In this document: positions 49,735 to 57,744 of the stretch, piece by piece
Layout of the letters: the number at the start of each line of letters is the position of its first letter
Position numbering within the stretch: position 1 is the stretch's first letter
Source: VAZQ01 sp963841105
GTDB taxonomy: Bacteria; Pseudomonadota; Alphaproteobacteria; Rhizobiales; Xanthobacteraceae
Reading direction: 5' to 3'
DNA: 64,000 nucleotides
NCBI GenBank assembly: GCA_963841105.1
Contig: CAWJCB010000035.1
Coordinates: 124,001 to 188,000, forward strand
Position numbers and translations under genes: made by a program
Notes under the pieces: model-generated
The model's input: the letters and a program-made list of their open reading frames with translations, nothing else
What the model was told of the DNA's origin: nothing
Database searches by the model: none

Positions 49735-49904
49735 GGACCCTCGTCGAATCGACTGCATTCAGAAAGGACGTGAAACGCGCGCACAAGCGCCGTTATGATT
49801 TCGAAAAACTCGATGCAATCGTCAAGAAGCTGCAGCGCGGAGAGGTTTTGCCGCCGTCGAAATCTGCGCGCACCGGCACCCACGCCGATCTATTCAAGGG
49901 CTAG
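49731..49904 (+). pseudogene. YafQ-type toxin with internal in-frame deletion
   Basis: 57 aa in one uninterrupted frame: MRTLVESTAFRKDVKRAHKR, then QRGEVLPPSKSARTGTHADL and FKG. The start (RTLVESTAF) and the end (RTGTHADLF) are those of YafQ, but a normal YafQ is about 92 residues. The missing piece of about 35 residues is the segment that holds the conserved HxDWxLxY-type catalytic core (Asp/His residues). Only the C-terminal His of RTGTH remains. The product cannot be an active ribonuclease. Overlaps the convergent MmgE/PrpD gene end by 11 bases. Confidence 0.8.
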
Positions 49905-51258
49905 ACGGCGCGAGAAGCCGCATGAGCGGGCGCACATCGTCGGCGCGGTCGAGGTCCCAGACCACGGCGATGACGCGATCAATGTCGCAGGCGGGAGCGC
50001 CGATGCCGGCGAGCTCCCTCACCTTTCCCTCGATCTGCGCGTCGGTCATCGGCAGCGCAAGGCTGCCGCGTGCGTGCAATATCTGCGTGCCGAAAACCCT
50101 TCCATCGTTTGTTCTTACGCTTACGCGTGCCGCCCCGACCGGAATGCCGGGATGGAGCTCGGGATGGACGCGCTCGCGAAACGCCGCTACCTGCGCATCC
50201 CCCACCGCCTCTTCGGAATATTCACGCAGGCCCGCCGCACCGAAAAGAAAGACGACGGCAACGCTGTGCTGGATGCTGATCTTGGCGTCGCGCTCGTTGG
50301 CGACGGCGCGATCCGCCCGTTCCAGCAGCAGAGGGTGGCCGGCCACCGTGACCGATGCAATGTCGGCGGCGCAGAGCGCGTGCTCGCTGCGCAGCTCCAG
50401 GCACGCATCGATCACGGGATGGAGCACGATGCCGCATGGGTAGGGCTTGTAGGCATTCTTTGTAATCTCCCAACTCTCGCCAAGGCCCTCGAGAAGCGTC
50501 TCGAGCCTGGGCTCGGCCCCGACGGCGCGCGCCCAGCCCTGCGGCCCCTCGATTGCAAGCGGCGCCGCCGTGTAGCCGGTCTCGGCAAGCAGCGCCGCGA
50601 ACAGGCCGTTCCGCGCCGCATTGCCGATGCCGGCGTTCTTGGCCCCGCTCGCCAGGCTCTCGGCGATCCCCGCGGATTGACTCGACGCGATCCCGATGGC
50701 GTGCGCGGTCGCGCCCGCGTCGAGACCAATGAGCCTGGCGCTGGCAGCCGCGGCGCCGAACACTCCGCACGTCGCCGTGATATGCCATCCCCGCGCATAG
50801 TGCGCGGGAGAGACGGAGTTGCCGAGCCGGCATGCGATCTCGACGCCAAGGATGAAGGCATGAAGAACCTGCAACCCGGAGCAACCGCGCTGCTCGGCGA
50901 GGGCAAAAGCCGGCGGCGCAATCGGTGCGCTGGGATGAATCACCGTATCGAGGTGGGTGTCATCGAATTCGAGCAGGTTACCGCTGATCGCGTTGACGAA
51001 TGCGGCATGCAGGATATCAAGGCGCTCGGCCCGTCCGAGCACGGCGGCCTGCGGCGGGCCGGCAAACGCTGCGATGAGCTTGAGCAAGTCATTCACGGCG
51101 GGATGGCTTGCCGCTCCGAGCGAAGTGCCGATCAGGTTCAGGATCGACCGTTTCGCGTCATGCCGGACCCGAGGGGGAATATCGCTCCACTGCGAGGCGA
51201 CAATAAACTCTGCCCAACGCGTGGCTATCGGACCTTCCGGCGGACTTGACGGCATCAC
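49894..51258 (-). CDS. MmgE/PrpD-family protein
   Basis: 454 aa, full length for the family. VRHDAKRSILNLIGTSLGAA, LEFDDTHLDTVIHPSAPIAP and KNAYKPYPCGIVLHPVIDAC are MmgE/PrpD signatures. Members include 2-methylcitrate dehydratase and iminodisuccinate epimerase/cis-aconitate decarboxylase-like enzymes; no prpB/prpC neighbour is here, so propionate metabolism is not implied. Downstream of and close to the FAD oxidoreductase gene (48 bases). Confidence 0.88.
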   Translation of the reverse strand: MMPSSPPEGPIATRWAEFIVASQWSDIPPRVRHDAKRSILNLIGTSLGAASHPAVNDLLKLIAAFAGPPQAAVLGRAERLDILHAAFVNAISGNLLEFDDTHLDTVIHPSAPIAPPAFALAEQRGCSGLQVLHAFILGVEIACRLGNSVSPAHYARGWHITATCGVFGAAAASARLIGLDAGATAHAIGIASSQSAGIAESLASGAKNAGIGNAARNGLFAALLAETGYTAAPLAIEGPQGWARAVGAEPRLETLLEGLGESWEITKNAYKPYPCGIVLHPVIDACLELRSEHALCAADIASVTVAGHPLLLERADRAVANERDAKISIQHSVAVVFLFGAAGLREYSEEAVGDAQVAAFRERVHPELHPGIPVGAARVSVRTNDGRVFGTQILHARGSLALPMTDAQIEGKVRELAGIGAPACDIDRVIAVVWDLDRADDVRPLMRLLAPSSP

Positions 51259-51306
51259 TGCTCGCTCACGCGGTTCGCATCTGGCCGAGCTACCTTCTCT
51301 TCCGAT

Positions 51307-52920
51307 TCAGTGTCTCCAAAACCGCCGTCGCCGGTCGGCGATGATGGCGCGCGCCGCGTTGTGACCCGGCGCTCCGGTCACCCCGCCGCCGGGGTGGGCG
51401 CCTGACCCGCAGTGATAGAGCCCCTTGAGCGGCGAGCGATAATCGGCGTGCCCCAGCGCCGGGCGTGCCCAGAACAGCTGGTCGAGCGTCAAGGCGCCGT
51501 GGAATATGTCGCCACCCGACAGACCAAAGACCTGCTCCAGATCGAGGGGCGTCAAAGCCTGGCGGCCAAGGACGCTCGCCGTGAATCCCGGCGCATAGCG
51601 CTCGACAGTGGCAATCATCAGGTCGGCGACCTGCTCACGATGCTCGCTCCAGGATTTGCCATCAGGCAATTGCGGCGCGACATGCTGGCAGAAGAGGCTT
51701 GCAACATGCGCCCCAGGCGGCGCCAGCGTGTCGTCCAGGCTCGACGGGATCACCATCTCGATGATCGGCTCGCGGCTCCATCCGAGCGTTCGGGCATCGC
51801 AGAAGGCGCGATCCATATAGGCAAGGCTCGGCCCAAGAATGATGCCGGCGGTGTGATGGTCCTGCGCCTGGTGTCCTGGACGCGCCGCGAAGCTGGGAAG
51901 CTCCGCGAGAGCAACGTTCATCCGGAAGGTGCCCGAGCCGCAACGCCACGCGCGCATGCGGCTGAGAAAATCCGCATCGAGCGCGCCGGCGGGAACGAGC
52001 GCGGTATAAAGTCGCTTTGGATCGACGTTCGCAGCGACCACTGTGCTGCGCATGATCCTGCCGTCGGTGAGGACGACCCCCGCGGCGCGACCCTTCTCGA
52101 TCAGCACTTCGCGCACCGGCGCGGCGGTCTCGATGTTGACGCCGCGGGTCATCGCGGATCGTGCCATCGCCTGGGTGATTGCCCCCATTCCTCCAATTGC
52201 ATGCCCCCACACGCGTTTCTTCCCGTTGACCTCGCCGAAGGCATGATGCAGCAGCACATACGCCGTCCCGGGCGTGTAAGGGCTCGCATAGTTTCCGACA
52301 ATGGCGTCGAAGCCGAACCACGCCTTGACCAGATCGCCCTCGAACCAGCGGTCGAGATAATCGCCGGCGGATTTGGTGAACAGGTCAAACAGGGAGCGCA
52401 GAGATTCCGTGGAAAATCGTCGAATTCTGTTGCCGAACCGGCCTGCTTTCATTAGTTCGCGGAGAGATGTGAGTTGCAACACGCGCGCGAGATCCGGCGG
52501 TGCCTCAAGAACCAGGTTGCGCAGCAGATCGGCGGCGGCATCCAGTTGCCGATTGAACGCGTCATACCGCTCGCCGTCGGCCCGGCTGATCTTCGCGACA
52601 TTGCATGCGGTGCGACCTTCAGCGGCAAGAAGATATCGGCCATCCGGGTCCGGAATAAAATTTTGCGCGCGCCGCTCGACAATTCTCAATCCGTGGCGAT
52701 GGAGGGCAAGATCGGCGATGATCTTGGGATGCAGCAAGCTCACCGTGTAGGCGGCGATGGAGTTTCGGAACCCAGGAAAGAACTCCTCGGTGACCGCTGC
52801 CCCGCCCACTATGCTGCGTCTTTCGAGAACTTTGACCTTCAGGCCCGCCATGCCGAGATAAGCAGCGCAGGTGAGCCCATTATGGCCCGCACCGATGATG
52901 ATGGCGTCGCAGGTCGGCAT
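51307..52920 (-). CDS. Phytoene-desaturase-like FAD-dependent oxidoreductase (PYROXD2 type)
   Basis: 537 aa. N-terminal FAD-binding IIGAGHNGLTCAAYLGMAGL with VLERRSIVGGAAVTEEFFPG, and the C-terminal GLYHCGSGAHPGGGVTGAPG motif of the carotenoid-isomerase/amine-oxidase superfamily. Similar to PYROXD2-like proteins, not to true carotenoid enzymes; there are no crt genes around. Likely oxidises a hydrophobic substrate of unknown nature. Possibly one transcript with the MmgE/PrpD gene. Confidence 0.85.
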   Translation of the reverse strand: MPTCDAIIIGAGHNGLTCAAYLGMAGLKVKVLERRSIVGGAAVTEEFFPGFRNSIAAYTVSLLHPKIIADLALHRHGLRIVERRAQNFIPDPDGRYLLAAEGRTACNVAKISRADGERYDAFNRQLDAAADLLRNLVLEAPPDLARVLQLTSLRELMKAGRFGNRIRRFSTESLRSLFDLFTKSAGDYLDRWFEGDLVKAWFGFDAIVGNYASPYTPGTAYVLLHHAFGEVNGKKRVWGHAIGGMGAITQAMARSAMTRGVNIETAAPVREVLIEKGRAAGVVLTDGRIMRSTVVAANVDPKRLYTALVPAGALDADFLSRMRAWRCGSGTFRMNVALAELPSFAARPGHQAQDHHTAGIILGPSLAYMDRAFCDARTLGWSREPIIEMVIPSSLDDTLAPPGAHVASLFCQHVAPQLPDGKSWSEHREQVADLMIATVERYAPGFTASVLGRQALTPLDLEQVFGLSGGDIFHGALTLDQLFWARPALGHADYRSPLKGLYHCGSGAHPGGGVTGAPGHNAARAIIADRRRRFWRH

Positions 52921-53033
52921 CTATGTCCAATCCTCTCCGGCGTTTCCCGTGAATGAGGCCGTGTGTGGAATGTGGCGACCCAACCTACAGGATTCGATCT
53001 GCTGCGCGGACGATGGCGTGAGAATTCTCTCCG

Positions 53034-53145
53034 GCGTCATGCCCCGCGAATGCGGGGCGTCCAGTAACCAATGCAATTGCGATTGAGCAAAAGCGGTTCA
53101 ACTGACTTCGTCGCCTACTGGATCGTCCGCCTGCGCGGACGATGA
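53034..53145. repeat. BIME-like bipartite palindromic repeat (family 1)
   Basis: GTCATGCCCCGCGAATGCGG with GTCCAGTAACC at the left, CCTACTGGATCGTCCGCCTG with CGGACGATGAC at the right. In the divergent gap before the SET gene, 20 bases from its start. Confidence 0.85.
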
Positions 53146-53164
53146 CAACTGTGACTATAGTTTC

Positions 53165-53647
53165 ATGCCCGGGAAATTATCTCCTTCACGTCACCTCAGG
53201 ATAGGTCGTTCCAAGGCCGGTCTTGGGCTGTTCACGCGCGTGCCCATCCGCAAGGGGCAGTTCATCATTCGCTACACCGGCAGGAGGATTTGCACGGAAA
53301 CGGCGGACGAGCTCGATACCCGTTATCTGTTCGAGGTCAACACGCGCTGGACAATCGATGGCGCAACCCGACGGAACACGGCACGGTACATCAATCACTC
53401 CTGCCGGCCCAATGCGGAAGTCTACTTCGTGGCGCATGTCATCAAGATCAGGGCAATCAAGAGCATCAAGGCGGGCGCGGAAATCACTTATCACTATGGG
53501 CGCAATTATTTCGCAGCTTTCATCAAGCCCGCCGGTTGCAAATGCCTTGCCTGCGGGCGCAAGAGGGCGAGGCAAAGAGCCGAGAACCGGGCCAAGCGCG
53601 CAAGGCGCATGCGGCGAAACAGAGGATCGCTCGCGAAACCGAGATAG
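53165..53647 (+). CDS. SET-domain protein-lysine methyltransferase
   Basis: 160 aa. Compact SET domain: IGRSKAGLGLFTRVPIRKGQ, NTARYINHSCRPNAEVYFVA (NHSC, S-adenosylmethionine and catalytic pocket) and GAEITYHYGRNYF. A post-SET-like Cys pair follows (GCKCLACGRKR), then a strongly basic tail of about 30 residues. Transfers methyl groups to lysines of an unknown protein. The basic tail resembles those of nucleic-acid-binding proteins. GC content and codon use look like the neighbours. Confidence 0.9.
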   Translation: MPGKLSPSRHLRIGRSKAGLGLFTRVPIRKGQFIIRYTGRRICTETADELDTRYLFEVNTRWTIDGATRRNTARYINHSCRPNAEVYFVAHVIKIRAIKSIKAGAEITYHYGRNYFAAFIKPAGCKCLACGRKRARQRAENRAKRARRMRRNRGSLAKPR

Positions 53648-53703
53648 CTACTCCCTCCGGGGAGACATTTGTCAGCATTCAGCCACAAGGCATCGGACAA
53701 ACG

Positions 53704-54789
53704 ATGTGGAGCGACACGCAGATCACCAAACGGCTGGGCGTCGCCTATCCGATCATTCAGGCGCCGTTCGGGGACGGCCTGTCTTCGGTCGCGCTCGCCG
53801 CAGCCGTGTCAAACGCGGGCTGCCTTGGTTCTTACGGCGCTCACATGCTGACGCCGGCCGAAATCAAAGCAGACGCGGCGGCGATTCGTACGCGAACCGG
53901 CAAACCATTTGCTCTGCATTTGTGGGTGAATCACAATCAAAAGGCAGCGCCGAGCCTCGATCGGGAACGCTTCGAGCGCATGCGGTCACGGCTTGTGCCG
54001 TATTACCGGGAGCTTGGCATTGCGGCGCCGGTGTTCCCGAAGCAAATCGGGCAGGATTACGAGGCGCAGGTCGAGGCCATGCTCGCTGTCAGACCGCGCG
54101 TCTTCAGCTTCGCCTTCGGCATTCCTGCGGCCGACATCCTCAAGGCGTGCCGCATGCACGGCATCCTGACCATCGGCACGGCGACGACCGTCGATGAGGC
54201 GCGGGCGCTGCAAGCAGCCGAGGTCGATGCAATCGTGGCTGTAGGCTTCGAGACAGGCGGCCACCCTGGATGCTTCCTGAATCCTTCCGAGGAAGCGCTC
54301 ATTGGATCATTGGCGCTGCTGCCGCAGGTGGTCGATGCGGTTGACCTGCCCGTGATCGCCGCCGGCGGCATCGCCGACGCGCGCGGACTTGTCGCCGCTC
54401 TGGCGTTGGGAGCGCACGGGGTGCAGATCGGCACGGCATTTCTGGGCTGCGACCAGTCAGGCGCGCCCGACGCGCATCGCGACGCGCTGTTCAGCGACGC
54501 CGCCAGGAGCACCGCGATCACGCGGGTCTTTACCGGACGCGCGACGCGCGCCATGCGCAATCGTCTTATGGACGAAATGAACGCACGCGTCATCGAGCCG
54601 CTGCCTTATCCGCTGCAGCACTGGTTCACGCAGACGCTTCGAAATGCAGCAGCCGAGCGCAACCGTGGCGATCTGATGCCGCTGGAAGCAGGTCAGATTG
54701 CTCCGCTCCTGCGCCATCGCGACGCCGCGGCCTTGATCGCGGATATCGTGCGTGAGACGCCGCGCATCCTCGCGCGGCTTGCCAGGTAG
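53704..54789 (+). CDS. Nitronate monooxygenase / 2-nitropropane dioxygenase-like flavoenzyme
   Basis: 361 aa from the ATG at 53704. TIM-barrel FMN enzyme: LGVAYPIIQAPFGDGLSSVA, the DAIVAVGFETGGHPGCFLNP segment with catalytic His, PVIAAGGIADARGLVAALAL and GAHGVQIGTAFLGCDQSGAP phosphate-binding region. Class of NAD(P)H-dependent flavin oxidoreductases/nitronate monooxygenases that detoxify propionate-3-nitronate. 56 bases downstream of the SET gene. Confidence 0.9.
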   Translation: MWSDTQITKRLGVAYPIIQAPFGDGLSSVALAAAVSNAGCLGSYGAHMLTPAEIKADAAAIRTRTGKPFALHLWVNHNQKAAPSLDRERFERMRSRLVPYYRELGIAAPVFPKQIGQDYEAQVEAMLAVRPRVFSFAFGIPAADILKACRMHGILTIGTATTVDEARALQAAEVDAIVAVGFETGGHPGCFLNPSEEALIGSLALLPQVVDAVDLPVIAAGGIADARGLVAALALGAHGVQIGTAFLGCDQSGAPDAHRDALFSDAARSTAITRVFTGRATRAMRNRLMDEMNARVIEPLPYPLQHWFTQTLRNAAAERNRGDLMPLEAGQIAPLLRHRDAAALIADIVRETPRILARLAR

Positions 54790-54809
54790 GCGTTACCCCC
54801 ACTCTGAGC

Positions 54810-54908
54810 CGTCATCGTCCGCGCAGGCGGACGATCCAGTAAGGCACGACCGCATTGTTCCAACTTCGCTCTCGAGGTTTACTGGATGCCCGCCTTCGCG
54901 GGCATGAC
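54810..54908. repeat. BIME-like bipartite palindromic repeat (family 1)
   Basis: CGTCATCGTCCGCGCAGGCG with GATCCAGTAAG at the left, GTTTACTGGATGCCCGCCTT with CGGGCATGACGG at the right. After the nitronate monooxygenase gene, probably in its 3' region. Confidence 0.85.
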
Positions 54909-55010
54909 GGCGCGTGTGGCGTTTGCGCGTGCTGAACCCTGATTACAAATTGACGCTAAGACGCCTCAAATAGTATTAACAACCTGTTAATCCTCGGGGC
55001 GGGGGCCACC

Positions 55011-55922
55011 ATGCAAGACTATGATCTGTCGCTCGCTGGAGATCCGGCGAGCACCGAATTTGCGCGCGGGCACATGCTGGAGGCGCCGGGCAGTCAGAGT
55101 GATCATTCCGGCTGGAACGATGCGAACCTGGCCGGTTCCGACGCCCACTCGCGGCGTCGGCGCCCAGCGAAAGCCGCGCGTCGCGAAGACCCCGCCGAGA
55201 AAGTGCTGCGCTCATTCAATACCTGGGCATTCAAGCGCGAGCAGCCTTCAGACCCGCACCTGATGCAGCAGGTCATCTCGCACGCAATCACCCAGGGCGA
55301 GCCGCTGAACTTCACGCTCTATTGGGGTAAGGGTCCGCGCTGCAACCTTGCCGAACCGGATTTTCAGTGTCTCGACTTCCTTGGACTTTTCGTGGCGCGT
55401 GTTGCGCGCGCTCACGCACCCGGCGCGGCGCTCAAGCTGATCTTCACGGATACGCATGCGCGGCTCAATGGCCATTCGCGCGCGAGCATGCAAAAATACT
55501 TTGCCGCCATGGAAGCGGCCGCCAACGCCCGGCGCTTCGAGACCTGCTGGCTTACCGATCTTACAAAGACCGCCGGAGTTGCAACTGGAGATGATCACGG
55601 CGACGAGCTGGCGCAGCACGCCATGGTGTCACGGCTTATCCCAAGCGCCAGGAAATGGTACCGCGGGCTCGGCGGTCCGGAGCAAGGCGCTCTCATCTAT
55701 TACCGCATGAACCTGGTCGAGCGTCGGGCGGTCGAGCTGGTATTTCCCCGTTGCATATTCCTGACCTTCAACGGCAGCGAGCTTCGCGGCTTGTTCCCCG
55801 AGCATCTCCCCATCTTCTACATGTATTCGCTGCGCCGCGGCATCAGCGTGAAACCATGGTTCCTGCCCCCTGATGCCATGCCGTGCGCCGGCCCTCCCTG
55901 CACTTGCACGCCAGTGACGTAG
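55011..55922 (+). CDS. Protein of unknown function (303 aa), possible distant isonitrile-synthase-like fold
   Basis: First 60 residues are low-complexity and basic. The conserved part runs from LRSFNTWAFKREQPSDPHLM; motifs include NFTLYWGKGPRCNLAEPDF, HAPGAALKLIFTDTHARLNG, NLVERRAVELVFPRCIFLTF and LPIFYMYSLRRGISVKPWFL. The arrangement (GK-P...PD...PGA-L-L-F-D) recalls PvcA/DIT1 isonitrile synthases, but the sequence is too far for an assignment by eye and no partner oxygenase (PvcB type) follows. The C-terminus ends in a Cys/Pro-rich tail. Confidence 0.7.
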   Translation: MQDYDLSLAGDPASTEFARGHMLEAPGSQSDHSGWNDANLAGSDAHSRRRRPAKAARREDPAEKVLRSFNTWAFKREQPSDPHLMQQVISHAITQGEPLNFTLYWGKGPRCNLAEPDFQCLDFLGLFVARVARAHAPGAALKLIFTDTHARLNGHSRASMQKYFAAMEAAANARRFETCWLTDLTKTAGVATGDDHGDELAQHAMVSRLIPSARKWYRGLGGPEQGALIYYRMNLVERRAVELVFPRCIFLTFNGSELRGLFPEHLPIFYMYSLRRGISVKPWFLPPDAMPCAGPPCTCTPVT

Positions 55923-55968
55923 AGCGTGCGACCTGCTTAAATCGACGGCCATTTTCGGGAATCGGGTT

Positions 55969-56709
55969 GTGCCTCAGTACAAAGTGCTGCCCGCGGGAGA
56001 CACGGCGCTTGCCGTCGAGTTTGGCGACAGCATCGACCGGGGGCTGAGCGCATGGGTTCTGGCGCTGGCGCGCCGCATCGACGACGAGCATCTCATGGGC
56101 GTCGTCGAGACGGTGCCCACCTTCCGCTCGCTCATGGTGTATTACGATCCACTGGTCCTTCCGGCGGCATCGCTGGTTGCGCACATCGAACTGATGATGC
56201 GCGATCTGAAGGTATGCGAGCTGCCGGGCCGGATGTGGTCGCTTCCCGTGTGCTACGATAGGACTCTCGGCCCTGATCTCGAGGAGGTCGCGGCGCGCAC
56301 GGGCCTCTCGCCGCAGCAGGTGGTCGAGCGCCACAGCAACATCAACTATCATGTCTACATGCTGGGTTTTCTTCCTGGCCAAGCCTATATGGGCGACCTG
56401 CCGGCCGAGCTTGCGCTGCAGCGGCGCGAGACTCCACGACTGAGAATACCGCCCGGCTCGCTCGCAATCGCAGCGACCATGACCTGCATCTTCCCGCTGG
56501 AAACCCCCTGCGGCTGGCATGTGATCGGACGCTCCCCTGTTGCATTGTGGCAGACGCGGCCGCAACCGCGCGCGCTGCTCGCCCCCGGCGACAAGGTAAC
56601 TCTGCGGCCGGTCTCTCTGCGCGAATTTGAGGAGCTTTTGGCGAAGCCCCCAGAGAGCGCCATCGGCATCGCCGGCGACACTCCAGCGACCGTGGGAGCC
56701 GCCGCATGA
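55969..56709 (+). CDS. pxpB: 5-oxoprolinase subunit PxpB
   Basis: 246 aa with a GTG start (VPQYKVLPAGDTALAVEFGD). The KipI/PxpB signatures MVYYDPL, CYDRTLGPDLEEVAARTGLS, FLPGQAYMGDLPAELALQRR and TPCGWHVIGRSP are present. With PxpA and PxpC it forms the ATP-dependent prokaryotic 5-oxoprolinase that opens 5-oxoproline to glutamate. Overlaps pxpC by four bases (ATGA). PxpA is not in the window. Confidence 0.9.
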   Translation: MPQYKVLPAGDTALAVEFGDSIDRGLSAWVLALARRIDDEHLMGVVETVPTFRSLMVYYDPLVLPAASLVAHIELMMRDLKVCELPGRMWSLPVCYDRTLGPDLEEVAARTGLSPQQVVERHSNINYHVYMLGFLPGQAYMGDLPAELALQRRETPRLRIPPGSLAIAATMTCIFPLETPCGWHVIGRSPVALWQTRPQPRALLAPGDKVTLRPVSLREFEELLAKPPESAIGIAGDTPATVGAAA

Positions 56710-57744
56710 GCGCGGCGCTGCACTTCCTTGCACCGGGTCTGATGACCACGATACAGGACCTTGGACGCCCGGGATATCAGCAGCTCGGTATCCCGACGGG
56801 CGGGGCGCTCGATTCGATCGGCTTGCGCGCAGCCAACGCACTCGCGGGCAATCCGCCCGATGCGGCAGCGCTCGAAGTGCTCCATGCCGGTCCCACATTC
56901 ATTGTCGAGGCCGATAGCGCCCGCGTCGCATTCGCCGGGGCGCAAGCGACAATCGAGGTGCTCGCCGGGCCGGACGCGCGCTTCGGCAGCGCCGTCGAGA
57001 TCATGCGCAGCATCCGGCTCCGGCGCGGCGACATCGTCCGCGTCGGGGTGCTTGTGCGCGGCGCCGTGCTGTACATGGCGGTGGAAGGCTCGTTCGCAGT
57101 CGAACCCGTGCTCGGCAGCATGTTCGACCTTCGTTCGCGGCGGTTTTGGCGGCTGGGATGGTCGAGCACTTGTGGCGGGCGATCGGCTGCCCCTGTGCCG
57201 GGAGAATGCGAGCGATGGCGACGAGCGTCAGCTGAACGGTCTCGATCTTTCATTGCCTGCGCGGTTGCGCGTCATCGACGGGCCGCAGCTCAATCATTTC
57301 CCGGAGGGGGAAATCGCCGCGTTCTTCGCCGGGCAATATGCCGTTCGCGCCGGGGATCGCATGGGACTGCGCCTGCACGGGCGCAAGCTCAACCATTCCG
57401 GCGGTTTCGACATCATCTCCGATGCCATCGCTCCTGGCTCGATCCAAATTGCGGGAAACGGCCAGCCCCTGGTGTTGCTCGCGGACCGCCAAACGACGGG
57501 CGGCTATCCCAAGATCGCGACCGTGATCTCGGCAGACCTGCCCGCGCTCGGACGGCTACCCGCCGGAGCCACGATCGGCTTCGAGCGGATCACCATGCCA
57601 GCCGCCGAAGCGTTGCGGCGCGAGCTCTTCGCCGAGATTGAAGGCATGCAAGCCAGGCTCGCCCCGATCGCCGCCGGGCGCGAGCGCGCCGTGAACCTCC
57701 TGCAATGCAATCTCATCAGCGGAGTGGTCGATGCGCGCAATTGA
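56706..57744 (+). pseudogene. pxpC: 5-oxoprolinase subunit PxpC, one frameshift
   Basis: The N-terminal frame (SAALHFLAPGLMTTIQDLGR; GIPTGGALDSIGLRAANALA) and, after one extra T near 57123 in ATG-T-TCGACC, the C-terminal frame (FVRGGFGGWDGRALVAGDRL; GQYAVRAGDRMGLRLHGRKL; LADRQTTGGYPKIATVISAD) together give about 345 residues, a full KipA/PxpC biotin-carboxyltransferase-like protein. As written it stops early. Its end overlaps the DMT transporter start by 14 bases. Confidence 0.88.

Noticed and set aside
51307..52920. Carotenoid biosynthesis gene (crtI)
   Set aside because: Sequence is of the PYROXD2-like branch and no other crt gene is nearby.
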